From positions 64,226,172 to 64,290,171 of the forward strand of contig CM056744.1 in assembly GCA_029851415.1 (NCBI GenBank): a stretch of 64,000 bases of DNA, given 5' to 3'. The position numbers and the translations under genes are program-made. Position 1 is the first letter of the stretch; each line of letters begins with the position of its first letter. The notes beneath the pieces were generated by a model. That model saw nothing but the letters and a program-made list of their open reading frames with translations. It ran no database searches and was not told the origin of the DNA. Positions 21,963 to 34,700 of the stretch are shown one piece after another. This stretch comes from Eretmocerus hayati (Eukaryota > Arthropoda > Insecta > Hymenoptera > Aphelinidae).

Positions 21963-22232
21963 TCGCAAAGAAACAAAGGCAGGGAAGTAGAACAATAACA
22001 AATCAACTGGTTGAAACCTGTCGACCGATAAGAGGCATGAGCATCAAAGCATCATGCCGCCAAGTTCTGAGAATCGAACCAACGTGTCTTAACTTGCAGA
22101 TAGAATGAAGGAAGGCAAGTGAAACAATAACAAATCAACAGGTTGAAACCTGTCAATCGATAAGAGGCATGAGCATCAAAGCATCATGCCGCTAAATCCT
22201 AGGAATCAGACCAACGTGTTTCATCTTGCAAC
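21963..22232 (+). repeat. ~135 bp tandem duplication upstream of the polymerase promoter
   Basis: Two copies share AACAATAACAAATCAAC, GGTTGAAACCTGTC, GATAAGAGGCATGAGCATCA and AGCATCATGCCGC. The second ends about 45 bases before the TATA box of the polymerase gene. Its placement between the two divergent gene starts makes a regulatory role possible, but this is inference. Confidence 0.7.
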
Positions 22233-22278
22233 AGCCAATGAGCGTTCAGCTCCGGCGTCGGCGGCTCGACTTTCTGGC

Positions 22279-22314
22279 TATAAAAGACGAGGAGCGAGCC
22301 TGGGTGAATCATTC
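22279..22314 (+). promoter_or_regulatory. Core promoter and 5' UTR intron start of the Polinton polymerase gene
   Basis: TATAAAAG at 22279 and TCATTC at 22309, spacing 30. A first non-coding exon runs from about 22311 to the GTGAGT donor at 22413. The acceptor TTTCAG is at 22637-22642, three bases before the ATG at 22645. Confidence 0.75.
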
Positions 22315-24133
22315 GAGTCCACTGCTCCAACTAGAGTTCATCTCTACTATTGCCAGTGCTCTACCAAGTGTCTTCACCAGGAGTTCCAGACCAGGCTACG
22401 ATCTTCTACGTCAAGGGTGAGTCATGCATATTGATACCATACGCAAGTTCTGCTCCAGGGTTACCATGGCCCTGAAGACTATGTGCTCGAGTACCGCGGA
22501 AGCTCTATTCAAAGTCCGACCGGGGATATAATTTCCTTGATCTCGCAGATGATTTAGGGTCACCCTGGCCCATGTGATGATTTTCAGGATGATTTACTGT
22601 GGAAGCTATGCTTAGGTATATATATGATCAATTCAATTTCAGACATGGATACTCCTAACTACTACTACAATACAGTCAAGCTGCTACGTGAGTGTCTCCG
22701 GTGTATCAAGTCCGGCGTCGCTGATGAGCAGGACATTCAGCGATGGGTGGAGTCGATGGACGTCGCTCTCGAGACTCTGATCGTCATCATCCACGATCCA
22801 GAAGTGTCTCATGGACGGAAAGAGAGCTTCCAATCCATCATCGCCCAGACCCACAGTCTACGTGATGTATTCGCTCACTACCTCCAGCAAGGTGTAGGCA
22901 TGGAAGAAGATGACAGTGGCATCAAGTGGGGCACCGTCACCTCAGCGTTTGGAGGCCGCATCATGACCGGAGTCATCACCAATCTGATGCACCTTGATGT
23001 GAGGTTCTTCATGGCAGAGGCGAAGATCATCTTCAAGGAACGACTGAAGGAGGTACTCCACGAACACCTCACGCTCAAGGTCAACGGAGTTCTGTTCATC
23101 GAGTTCTCCAAGATCAAGGATGACAAAGAGGTCACCGAGCTGATGAGCTTCAACGTTGGGAACCAGATCATCGACGGGACGAATAATCTCGAAGAGGTGT
23201 TCGAGGATCACTTCGTCGCCATCATCACCAAGGACGTTGAAGACTTCGAAGTGCACAAGTCTGGGTGGTCCATGAAGTCCATCTCTCACTTGCTCCTCAA
23301 CATCAACAAGTATGAGCCGATGCGAGGGAGTTCGTGGATCGATCTACCTCCATCAATCAAGAGAAAGCAAGTTTGTGTGAACGTTCAAAAAAGGACAATA
23401 AATGTTTCATGTGGGCTCTTCTGTCAGCATTGCATCCCGCTGCAAAGGATCCACAGAGGTTGAGCAAGTATAAGCAATTCGAGAAAGAGTTGAAGTTTGA
23501 AGATATCAACTTTCCGGTGGCACCCAAGGATATCAAGGAATTCGAGGACCAAAACAAGAATATCTCAATCAACGTCTACATGTTGAAGAAGGTGAAGAAG
23601 GACCAATTCACAGTAGTGACTTGCCGCATCGCTCCAACACACCGAGAGAAACACTTCCATCTCCTTCTCGTTGAAGAGAGCTATGAAGAGGAGGGGGAAG
23701 GAGTGGAGACGCGAGGAGGAGATCTGAATCACATATCTTCAAGATACCACTACGTTTGGATAAAGGACCTGTCTGCTCTCATGTATGGTCAGCTCTCGAA
23801 GTATCAACATAGAAAGTGGATATGTGATCGCTGCCTCCATTATTTCAACACAAAAGCTAGTCTTGATTCTCATGTGATGGAGTGCTCACAAGTGACCAAG
23901 TGCAAGATTAATCTCCCTCGTGAAGGCCAAGACATTCTCCGCTTCACGAATCACTGCAACAAGGAGAGGGTGCCTTTTGTTGTCTATGGCAACTTCGAGA
24001 GCTTGTTGAAGCCAATTGAAGGTAATGAGAATCAGCGTCATCTACACGAGGCCTTGAGTGTTGGCTTCTACGTCAAGTGCTCTTTTGACGACTCTCTGTC
24101 TGAGTATAAGAGCTATAGGAGAGAAACAGAATA

Positions 24134-24138
24134 CGGTG
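24134..24138. other. Left target-site duplication CGGTG
   Basis: Matches CGGTG at 35232-35236. Coding sense of the polymerase is continuous across one copy of the pentamer, which fixes the duplication at 5 bp. Confidence 0.85.
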
Positions 24139-24364
24139 CACTATACTTGTGGGGGCTCAAGAGTGCCGGGAAATCCGCTTCACTCGAATTCATGAGCTAT
24201 CGAGATGGAACAAAATGGATTTTCTTCGTAATTTCCTAAGCTACAAGATGTGCCTACCTGTTTTTTACTTAAATGCGAAAGGGTGGAGGGGGGAGGAGTT
24301 GAATGGAAAAAAATATATTAACACGGATTTTACCGAAAAATGAACTTGGGGTGTCCGGGGCATG

Positions 24365-27300
24365 AGTCCTACTGCCACCTGGGAAACACATGATAGACAT
24401 TCTTTGCGCGCATACCTAGAGTTTCAGCCCATCCCCGGGTCCGGGAACAAGTGCTGGGGTCTCTGAGGATGAATTTTCGTCATAATGGAGTGCCAAAATG
24501 TAGGAATTTCACCAAAATCACGGTTTTGAGGTAGTTTGCGGTTCTGCTGCCATGTTGACAATACTTGTGGTGTATTACGTCATTGACTAACAAGATTTTA
24601 AGCTCAATCCCACGTCTAGGAATTGGTGCTGACAGCTTTGAGATCTATTATTAGCTCGAACTGTCCCTTGGGCACTGCCAACATCGCTATATGACAGTTT
24701 CTAGGTAGGATTTTGATATGCTGCCAAGTCGGAAACGGTTTAGTCATATTCTGGATATGGTTAACAGAAGTTCAAGCCCAACACCGATGCAAGGAATTGG
24801 TGCCAGAAATTTCTAGATCGATTTTATGAAAAAATTGACCCTATTTCGGTACGAATCTGATTGAAGTTGATTCATTTTTGACGAGATTTTGACTTGCTGC
24901 CGAAATCGCGAAGATTCTATCACATTTTGATTTGGATGAACGAATTTTCTAACTCAATCCCGAGTCTTGGAACAAGTGCTGGGATCTCTGAGGATGAATT
25001 TTCGTCATAATGGAGTGCCAAAATGTAGGAATTTCACCAAAATCACGGTTTTGAGGTAGTTTGCGGTTCTGCTGCCATGTTGAGAATACTTGTGGTGTAT
25101 TACGTCATTGACTAACAAGATTTTGAGCTCAATCCCACGTCTAGGAATTGGTGCTGACAGCTTTGAGATCTATGATTAGCTCGAACTGTCCCTTGGGCAC
25201 TGCCAACATCGCTAAATGACAGTTTCTAGGTAGGATTTTGATATGCTGCCAAGTCGGAAACAGTTTCGTCATATTTTGGAAATTGTTAGCAAAAGTTCGA
25301 GCCAGACCCCGATGCAAGGGATTGGTGCCAGGAATTTCTAGATCAAGTTTAGGCGAGAATTGACACGGGTTCGGTCGAAATTCGATTGAAAATGCCTGAT
25401 TCTAGATAAAAATTCCATATGCTGCCAACTTGCAAACTATTCTATGACCTTCTAGAATGAGTGAGCTCCATTCTAACCTGAATCTCGATTCTGGGGATCG
25501 GTGCCAAGAAATCTAAGATTCATTCTAAGCGGAAATTTACACGAGTTCGGTTGAAATTCTTCTGGAAATGCCCGATTCCAGATGAGAATTCGATATGCTG
25601 CCAACTTAAAAACTATTACATGACATCCTGGGATGAGTCAACTACATTTTGAGCTAAATTCCGATCCTGGATATCGTTGCCAGGGGATCGCGCATGCACT
25701 ACATGCAAAATTTGACGCGACTTTGATTGAAAAATTATTGGAGATGTTGGATTCTAAATGAGATTCCGATATGCTGCCAACTTAGGAACTATTTCATAAC
25801 ATTCTGGGATGAGTGAGCTATATTTTGAACTGTATCTCCATCCCGGAGTCTGGTGCCAAGGAATTTGAGACGCGATTCATGCAAAATTTGACACGATTTC
25901 GATTCAAACATGATCAAGAATGGTGGTTTCTAGATGAGATTCCGATATGCTGCCAACTGAAAAACTATCCCAGAACATTCTGGGATGAGTGAGCTACATC
26001 TTAAACTGAATCTCTATCACGGAATCTGGTGCCAAGGAATTTAAGACGTGATTCATGCCAAAATTTGACACGTTTTCGATTTAAATATGATTGAAAATTG
26101 TGGATTCTCGATGAGATTCCAATATGCTGCCAACTTAGGAACTATTTCATAACATTCTGGGATGAGTGAGCAACATTTTGGAGTAAATCCCGATTCCGGA
26201 ATCGGGTGCCAAGAAATCTGAGACGCGATTCGTGCAAAATTTGACACGATTTCGATTTAAATGTGATTGTAAATGGTGGATTCTAGATGAGATTTTGATT
26301 TGCTGCCAACTTAGAAACTATTCCATAACATTCTGAGATGAGTGAGCTACATTTTGAACTGAATCTCGATTCCGGAATGGGGTGCCAAGAAATCTGAGCC
26401 GCGATTCTTCCAAAGTTTGACGCGACTTCGATTAGAAAATTCCCGAAAATGCTGGATGCTAGACGAGTATCCGATATGCTGCCAAATTAGAAACTAGTCC
26501 ATAACATTCTTGGATGAGTGAGCTACATTTTGAACTGAATCTCTATCACGGAATCTGGTGCCAAGAAATTTGAGACGCTATTTATGCCAAAATTTGACAC
26601 GATTTCGATTTAAATATGATTGAAAATGGTGGATTCTAGATGAGATTTTGATATGCTGCGAACTTGAAAACTATTCCATAACATTTTGGGATGAGTGAGC
26701 TACATTTTGGAGTCAATCCCGATTCCGGAATCGGGTGCCAAGGAATCTGAGACGCGATTCATGCAAAATTTGACGCGACTTCGATCAAGAAATTGTTGGA
26801 AATGCTGGCTTCTAGATGAGATTTCGATATGCTGCCAACTTAGGAACTATTTTATAACATTCTGGGATGAGTGAGCAACATTTTGAACTGAATCTCTATC
26901 ACGGAATCTGGTGCCAAGAAATTTGAGACGCGATTTATGCCAAAATTTGACACGATTTCGATTTAAATATGATTGAAAATGGTGGATTCTAGATGAGATT
27001 TTGATATGCTGCCAACTTGAAAACTATTCCATAACATTTTGGGATGAGTGAGCTACATTTTGGAGTCAATCCCGATTCCGGAATCGGGTGCCAAGGAATC
27101 TGAGACGCGATTCATGCAAAATTTGACGCGACTTCGATTAAAATTGATTGAAAATGCCGGATTCTAGATGAGATTCTGATATGCTGCCAACTTAGAAACT
27201 ATTTCATTTTATGTTGTGATGAGTGAGCGATATTCTGAACCGGGTCTCCATCCCGGAATCTGGTGCCAAGAAATTCAAGACGCGATTCATGCAAAATTTG

Positions 27301-27560
27301 ACACGACTTCGAAAAAAATTATTGAAAATGCTAGATTTTGGATGAAATTCCGATATACTGTCAACTTAGGAACTATTCCGTTTCATATTGTTATGAGTGA
27401 GCAATATTTTGAACTGAATGTCGATTATGGGGATAGGGCTGAAAATTATCACATGTATATTATGAGAAAATTTAGATAAGCTCAGTCCAAATCCGGTTGG
27501 AAACGCTTGATCCAAGATCGATATGCTGCCCAAACTATCATATAACATTCTGTGTGGGGT
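24365..27560. repeat. ~176 bp satellite-like monomers, left arm (about 18-19 units)
   Basis: The anchor GCTGCCAACTT or a variant recurs at roughly 24370, 24543, 24720, 24896, 25071, 25248, 25421, 25599, 25772, 25951, 26127, 26303, 26481, 26657, 26833, 27009, 27185 and 27357, so a period of 172-179 bases. Blocks near 24430 and 24957 match far better than neighbouring units, implying a three-monomer higher-order repeat (~528 bp). The same array lies inverted in the right arm (about 31800-35000). Confidence 0.88.
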
Positions 27561-27935
27561 GAGCTACATTCTTAGCTGAAATCCCATTCGAAAATTGGTG
27601 CCAGATAATCCCGGATTCATCCTTCTTGATGAATGACATGATATCAGTTAAGACATGATCGAGATTGTTCCTCTCTGGATGGAAATCAGGTATGCGGACA
27701 ACTTGGAAACCATCTCGTGACAACCTGGGACAAGTTAGCCCAATTCGGAGCCTAATCTTGATCCTCGGAATCCGTGCAAAAAAATTTAAAACCAATTTTT
27801 AGCGAGAAATCACATGAGATCCGTTCAAATCTGATCGAAAATGTTACTGTTAGATTTGTGTTCTATTTGCTGCAAACTGGAAAATAGTCCGTTCAGTCTC
27901 TCTGATGAATAAAAGAGATCAAATTTATGAGGGAA

Positions 27936-28210
27936 CATGCATATTCCACAACTCGGGTTCCTCCTTATTCCCAGTTTCACTTTAAAATATCCCAGTCCGT
28001 GAATAGTTATGTATAAAAGAGATGAGATGCGCCAAGAATGAAGTACTATTAGGAATCGAAGGATAGAAAATCGGACGATAGTCATCCATTTGTAACATAG
28101 TACTTCATTCTTGGCGCATCTCATCTCTTCCGTACATAACTGTTCACGGACTGGGATTTATTAAAGTGAAACTGGGAATAAGGAGGAACCCGAGTTGTGA
28201 AATATGCATG
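27936..28210. mobile_element. 275 bp foldback MITE, left arm only
   Basis: Ends CATGCATATTCCACAACTCGG / CCGAGTTGTGAAATATGCATG, with ~115 bp arms separated by ~50 bases. The corresponding place in the right arm (near 31430) lacks it, so it inserted after the two arms arose or were last homogenised. Target duplication unclear. Confidence 0.75.
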
Positions 28211-28224
28211 CCCGCGTGAAAATC

Positions 28225-28380
28225 TGAACGATTGGCAATATATTAGCAATATATTGCCAATGTAAATTGGCGGTATATCCGCAATATATTGCCGAAGTAT
28301 TGCCAATTGCAATTGGCAATATATTGCCAATACTTCGGCAAAGATCATGCTGCATTATATTGCCAATATATTGCATATTT
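28225..28380. repeat. Cluster of GGCAATATATTGCC palindromes
   Basis: Repeated palindromes (GCAATATATTGC, CCAATTGCAATTGG, ATATATTGCCAATACTTCGG and its inverse) form a nested hairpin-rich patch. It is mirrored at about 31264-31410 in the right arm. Confidence 0.75.
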
Positions 28381-28576
28381 TTGACGAAAAAATTATATTT
28401 TTACGCTCACGCATTCGCATCAACTGATTTTTTTAAGACATAATCGTGAACTAAAACGTTGATTGACTACTCAGGATTTTTGGTTTGAATTTTTTGTCAT
28501 TTATTCTCAAGTCTGATTCTCCAGGGATTTTGTAACCGACATGGATCTGGAAAACATTCAAGTTCACTGCAATATT

Positions 28577-29279
28577 TTTTTTTTTTTATTTAAGCCTTTT
28601 CAGGTCCTCTCTTGGAGTCCTATATGGATATTAACTGTGGCGTGTAGGAGAAACTGGTGTAGATGTGTGGGTCAAACTCGTCGTGTATACATTTTTAGAA
28701 AATCCTCTTGTACAGGAGAGCCGTACCTCTGAATTTCGACACTTTCGTCATCTACTAACAGAACGGTCACTGTAGTCAGATCATCCGTGGGCTGTGCAGA
28801 ACACCCGCCCCGTTTTCCAGCTCCGTAGTCAGAGCACCTGAAAACTCCTGCTTCCGATGCTTACGGCGTTTTACTGACAGAGTGAGAATTCCCTCCGAGT
28901 AACGCGTGAGTGAGACTGTGTCAGTGTGATGACTGTAACGAGTATACACTCTCCGCATTCGCCCGGGATTGATTAACCCGTGGGACAAGGGAAAACTTCC
29001 TTGTGAGGGAAGAAAACCCGCCCCGGAGAGCTCGGTGCCACTATCGTGTTACACATATTGGGCATATATCTCGGATAAAATACCCAATCTGCGACACTTT
29101 ACACCTCCCGTTCACATTGAAAAGTCGTAAGCATCAACCAACCGATCAGAAAAGTCAGCAAGCTGGGGTTGATTAGACCGAGATGGGCGGTCACCCATCC
29201 AAGTACTAACCGCGCCCAACGTTGCTTAACTTCGATGATCGGAAGAGCTGGCACTCAGCGACCCCACCAATGCGTCGGT
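28577..29279 (-). mobile_element. 5S-rRNA-derived SINE (SINE3 type)
   Basis: On the minus strand the element begins near 29279 and ends in a poly(A) tail (T-run up to 28587 on the plus strand). It is flanked by a perfect 14 bp target duplication TTCACTGCAATATT (28563-28576 and 29280-29293). The right foldback arm has only one copy of this target and no insert. The first ~110 bases contain 5S rRNA internal-promoter sequence (GTTAAGCAACGTTGGGCGC, AGTACTTGGATGGGTGACC). The remaining ~570 bases are unrecognised. Confidence 0.85.
29165..29277 (-). other. 5S-rRNA-like head of the SINE (Pol III promoter)
   Basis: Read on the minus strand this carries CGATCATCGAAGTTAAGCAACG and GCGCGGTTAGTACTTGGATGG separated as in 5S rRNA, which is the type 1 internal promoter region. 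It is a truncated and diverged 5S copy, not a functional 5S gene: the 5' and 3' stem halves of 5S rRNA are absent. Confidence 0.8.
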
Positions 29280-29293
29280 TTCACTGCAATATT

Positions 29294-31190
29294 GATGATG
29301 CAAATCGACAAACGCCTCGCAAGTCTGATGAGGAATAAGAATTTCCAAGCAGAAATATTAGAGCTCACAAGATTGAGTGCAGTTCTATGAAAACGTTGAA
29401 GTTGACAAATTGGACATTGAATCGGAATACAATCAAAACGAAAGCCTCATCTAAATTGAGCTACAGCAGATCATCACTAAGAACATGTTAGGAAAAGTAG
29501 GCGGCAACTGTATGCGATTGCGCAGATGACGGTGCATATTCAATCTTGTGAAGATTCCACGGAGCGATTTTGATGAACGTCGGAGAGCACAATCGCCGTC
29601 TTCGATGAGAAGAAACGCTTCAAATTCGAGAGCCAAAACATTGAAGATATTAAATTTGAGCAATGTCCGTGGAAGCTTGCACGCGATGCAGAGTGCAGAT
29701 AATCCAGCCGGATGATGAACACACAAATTTTGTTGACGGTAAAATCCTCATCAATCGGCGCACAGAGTCACATCCTCCAACCTGTGGAGAAAAATCATTC
29801 CACAAAGAATCAATGGGCCCACAATAAGCTTCAATAAGTTTCAATGATATATCCCACGAGTTGTTGAAATTTTGATTGACGATTTCTAGTCAAATTTTAA
29901 ATGAACGATCTCGACGCACGCCTCTAAAAAGGGAGGTTATGAAGACAGCAATGCGTTGTGTTTGATCCAACTATTATGTATGAGATGGAGCGTTTAGAAA
30001 AAAGACTTATCTGATGGCCAGGTCATCGTTACAGGCCGAGATCAAAAGTGCGAGTTTTCGTTTCCTGCGTAGATTTTCCCTTCATCAGCTGGCAATAGCG
30101 AGGCAAGAATCTTGATCAAGTTTTCATTTTGTAAACATCAAGCAGACTGAAGTATTGATTTTTGTTGACATTTTGGTCAATAACCACCAATATGCGAAAA
30201 AACTTCAGTCCGCTCGATGTTTACAAAATGAAAACTTGATCAAGATTCTTGCCTCGCTATTGCCAGCTGATGAAGGGAAAATCTACGCAGGAAACGAAAA
30301 CTCGCACTTTTGATCTCGGCCTGTAACGACGACCTGGCCATCAGTTAAGTCTTTTTTCTAAACGCTCCATCTCATACATAATAGTTGGATCAAACACAAC
30401 GCATTGCTGTCTTCATAACCTCCCTTTTTAGAGGCGTGCGTCGAGATCGTTCATTTAAAATTTGACTAGATATCGTCAATCAAAATTTTAACAACTCGTG
30501 GGATATATCATTGAAACTTATTGAAGCTTATTGTGGGCCCATTGATTCTTTGTGGAATGATTTTTCTCCACAGGTTGGAGGATGTGACTCTGTGCGCCGA
30601 TTGATGAGGATTTTACCGTCAACAAAATTTGTGTGTTCATCATCCGGCTGGATTATCTGCACTCTGCATCGCGTGCAAGCTTCCACGGACATTGCTCAAA
30701 TTTAATATCTTCAATGTTTTGGCTCTCGAATTTGAAGCGTTTCTTCTCATCGAAGACGGCGATTGTGCTCTCCGACGTTCATCAAAATCGCTCCGTGGAA
30801 TTTTCACAAGATTGAATATGCACCGTCATCTGCGCAATCGCATACAGTTGCCGCCTACTTTTCCTAACATGTTCTTAGTGATGATCTGCTGTAGCTCAAT
30901 TTAGATGAGGCTTTCGTTTTGATTGTATTCCGATTCAATGTCCAATTTGTCAACTTCAACGTTTTCATAGAACTGCACTCAATCTTGTGAGCTCTGATAT
31001 TTCTGCTTGGAAATTCTTATTCCTCATCAGACTTGCGAGGCATTTGTCGATTTGCATCATCAATATTGCAGTGAACATGAATGTTTTCCAGATCCATGTC
31101 GGTTACAGAATCCCTGGAGAATCAGACTTGAGAATAAATGACAAAAAATTCAAACCAAAAATCCTGAGTAGTCAATCAACGTTTTAGTTC
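29294..31190. other. Inner arms and hairpin loop of the foldback
   Basis: 29294-30153 and 30202-31065 are inverse copies. Each holds the same 91-codon ORF (minus 29451-29726; plus 30629-30904; starts MCVHHPAGLSALCIACKL). The ORF has no recognised domain and is probably chance. The 48 bp unique spacer 30154-30201 is the only non-repeated DNA in the core. Confidence 0.6.
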
Positions 31191-31799
31191 ACGATTATGT
31201 ATAAAAAAAATCAATCAGTTGATGCGAATGCGTGAGCGTAAAAATATAATTTTTTCGTCAAAAATATGCAATATATTGGCAAGATAATGCAGCATGATCT
31301 TTGCCGAAGTATTGGCAATATATTGCCAATTGCAATTGGCAATACTTCGGCAATATATTGGGGATATATCGCCAATTTACATTGGCAATATATTGCGAAT
31401 ATATTGCCAATCGTTTAGATTTTTACGCGGGTGTTTCCTCATAATTCTGATCTTGTTCATTCATCACAGAGACTGAACGGACTATTTTTTAGTTTGCAGC
31501 AAATAGAACACAAATCTAACAGTAACATTTTCGGCCAGATTTGAACGGATCTCATGTGATTTTTCGCTAAAAACTGGTTTTAAATTTTTTTGCACGGATT
31601 CCGAGGATTGAGATTAGGCTCCGAATTGGGCTCACTTGTCCCAGGTTGTCGTGAGATGGTTTCCAAGTTGTCAGCATACCTGATTCCCATCTAGAGCGGA
31701 ACAATCTCGATCATATCTTAACTGATGTTATGTCATTCATCAAGAAGGATGAATCCGGGATTATCTGGCACCAATTTCCATATGGGATTTCAGCTGAAA

Positions 31800-34700
31800 A
31801 TGTAGCTCACCCCACACAGAATGTCAAATGATAGTTTGGGCAGCATATCGATCTTGGATCAAGCGTTTCCAACCGGATTTGGACTGAGCTTATCTAAATT
31901 TTCTCATAATATACATGTGATAATTTTCAGCCCTATCCCCATAATCGACATTCAGTTCAAAATATTGCTCACTCATAACAATATGGAATGGAATAGTTCC
32001 TAAGTTGACAGTATATCGGAATCTCATCCAAAATCTAGCATTTTCAATAATTCTTAAATCGAAGTCGTGTCGAATTTTGCATGAATCGCGTCTTAAATTT
32101 CTTGGCACCAGATTCCGGGATGGAGACCCGGTTCAAAATATCGCTCACTCATCACAGCATGAAATGAAATAGTTTCTGAGTTGGCAGCAAATCAAAATCT
32201 CATCTAGAATCCACCATTTACAATCACATTTAAATCGAAATCGTGTCAAATTTTGCACGAATCGCGTCTCAGATTTCTTGGCACCCGATTCCGGAATCGG
32301 GATTCACTTCAAAATGTTGCTCACTCATCCCAGAATGTTATGAAATAGTCCCTAAGTTGGCAGCATATCAAAATCTCATCTAGAATCCACCATTTTCAAT
32401 CATATTTAAATCGAAATCGTGTCAAATTTTGGCACAAATCGCGTCTCAAATTTCTTGGCACCAGATTCCGTGATAGAGATTCAGTTCAAAATGTTGCTCA
32501 CTCATCCCAGAATGTTATGAAATAGTTCCTAAGTTGGCAGCATATCGAAATCTCATCTAGAACCCAGCATTTCCAACGATTTCTTGATCGAAGTCGCGTC
32601 AAATTTTGCATGAATCGCGTCTCAGATTTCTTGGCACCCGATTCCGGAATCGGAATTCAGTTTAAAATGTAGCTCACTCATCCCAGAACGTTATGGAAGT
32701 TTCTAAGTTCGCAGCATATCAAAATCTCATCTAGAATCCACCATTTTCAATCATATTTAAATCGAAATCGTGTCAAATTTTGGCATAAATCGCCTCTCAA
32801 ATTTCTTGGCACCAGATTCCGTGATAGAGATTCAGTTCAAAATGTAGCTCACTCATCCAAGAATGTTATGGAATAGTTCCTAATTTGGCAGCATATCGGA
32901 TACTCGTCTAGCATCCAGCATTTTCGAAAATTTTTTAATCGAAGTCACGTCAAACTTTGGAAGAATCGCGGCTCAGATTTCTTGGCACCCGATTCCGGAA
33001 TCGAGATTCAGTTCAAAATGTAGCTCACTCATCTCAGAATGTTATGGAATAGTTTCTAAGTTGGCAGCAAATCAAAATCTCATCTAGAATCCACCATTTA
33101 CAATCACATTTAAATCGAAATCGTGTCAAATTTTGCACGAATCGCGTCTCAGATTTCTTGGCACCCGATTCCGGGATCGGGATTCACTTCAAAATGTTGC
33201 TCACTCATCCCAGAATGTTATGAAATAGTTCCTAAGTTGGCAGCATATTGGAATCTCATCGAGAATCCACCATTTTCAATCATATTTGAATCGAAATCGT
33301 GTCAAATTTTGGCATGAATCGCGTCTTAAATTCCTTGGCACCAGATTCCGTGATAGAGATTCAGTTTAAAATGTAGCTCACTTATCCCAGAATGTTTTGG
33401 GATATTTTTTCAGTTGGCAGCATATCGGAATCTCATCTAGAATCCACCATTCTTGATCATGTTTGAATCGAAATCGTGTCAAATTTTGCATGAACCGCGT
33501 CTCAGATTTCTTGGCACCAGACTCCGGGATGGAGATACAGTTCAAAATATAGCTCACTCATCCCAGAATGTTATGAAATAGTTCCTAAGTTGGCAGCATA
33601 TCGGAATCTCATTTAGAATCCAACATCTCCAATAATTTTTCAATCAAAGTCGCGTCAAATTTTGCATGGAGTGCATGCGCGATCCCCTGGCAACGATATC
33701 CAGGATCGGAATTTAGCTCAAAATGTAGTTTACTCATCCCACGATGTCATGTAATAGTTTTTAAGTTGGCAGCATATCGAATTCTCATCTGGAATCGGGC
33801 ATTTCCGAAAGAATTCCAACCTAACTCGTGTACATTTCTGCTTAGAATGAATCTTAGATTCCTTGGCACCGATCCCCAGAATCGAGATTCAGGTTAGAAT
33901 GAAGCTCACTCATTCTAGAAGGTCATAGAATAGTTTGCAAGTTGGCAGCATATGGAATTCTTATCTAGAATCAGGCATTTTCAATCGAATTTCGACCGAA
34001 CCCGTGTCAATTCTCGCCTAAACTTGATCTAGAGATCCCTGGCACCAATTCCTTGCATCGGGGTTGGGCTCGAACTTTTGCTAACAATTTCCAGAATATG
34101 ACGAAACTATTTCCGACTTGGCAGCATATCAAAATCCTACCTAGAAACTGTCATTTAGCGATGTTTGCAGTGCCCAAGGGACAATTCGAGCTAATCATAG
34201 ATCTCAAAGCTGTCAGCACCAATTCCTAGACGTGGGATTGAGCTCAAAATCTTGTTAGTCAATGACGTAATACACCACAAGTATTCTCAACATGGCAGCA
34301 GAACCGCAAACTACCTCAAAACCGTGATTTTGGTGAAATTCTCACAGTTTGGCATTCGATTATGAACAAAAGTTGGTGTCCAGGATCCCAGCACGTATTC
34401 CAAGACTCGGGATTGAGTTAGAAAATTCGTTCATCCAAATCAAAATGTGATAGAATCTTCGCAAATTCGGCAGCAAGTCAAAATCTCGTCAAAAATGAAT
34501 CATCTTCAATCAGATTCGTACCGAAATAGGGTCAATTTTTTCATAAAAACGATCTAGAAATTTCTGGCACCAATTCCCTGCATCGGGGTTGGGCTTGAAC
34601 TTCTGTTAACCATATCCAGAATATGACTAAACCGTTTCCGACTTGGCAGCATATCAAAATCCTACCTAGAAACTGTCATATAGCGATGTTGGCAGTGCCC

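Noticed and set aside
23387..23393. Programmed -1 frameshift in the polymerase
   Set aside because: The A-run is not a canonical slippery heptamer in the zero frame, and the gene is otherwise dead. Treated as a mutation.
24139..24160. CACTA (EnSpm/CMC) element, because the end reads CACTA
   Set aside because: CACTA elements make 2-3 bp duplications. The reading frame of the polymerase fixes 5 bp here.
28234..28377. CRISPR-like array of GGCAATATATTGCC
   Set aside because: Irregular spacing, nested palindromes, no spacers of constant length, and a eukaryotic setting.
30240..30310. Second hammerhead candidate (CAGCTGATGAAGG...GGAAACG)
   Set aside because: No complementary stem II between CTGATGA and GAAAC, so it is a chance match.
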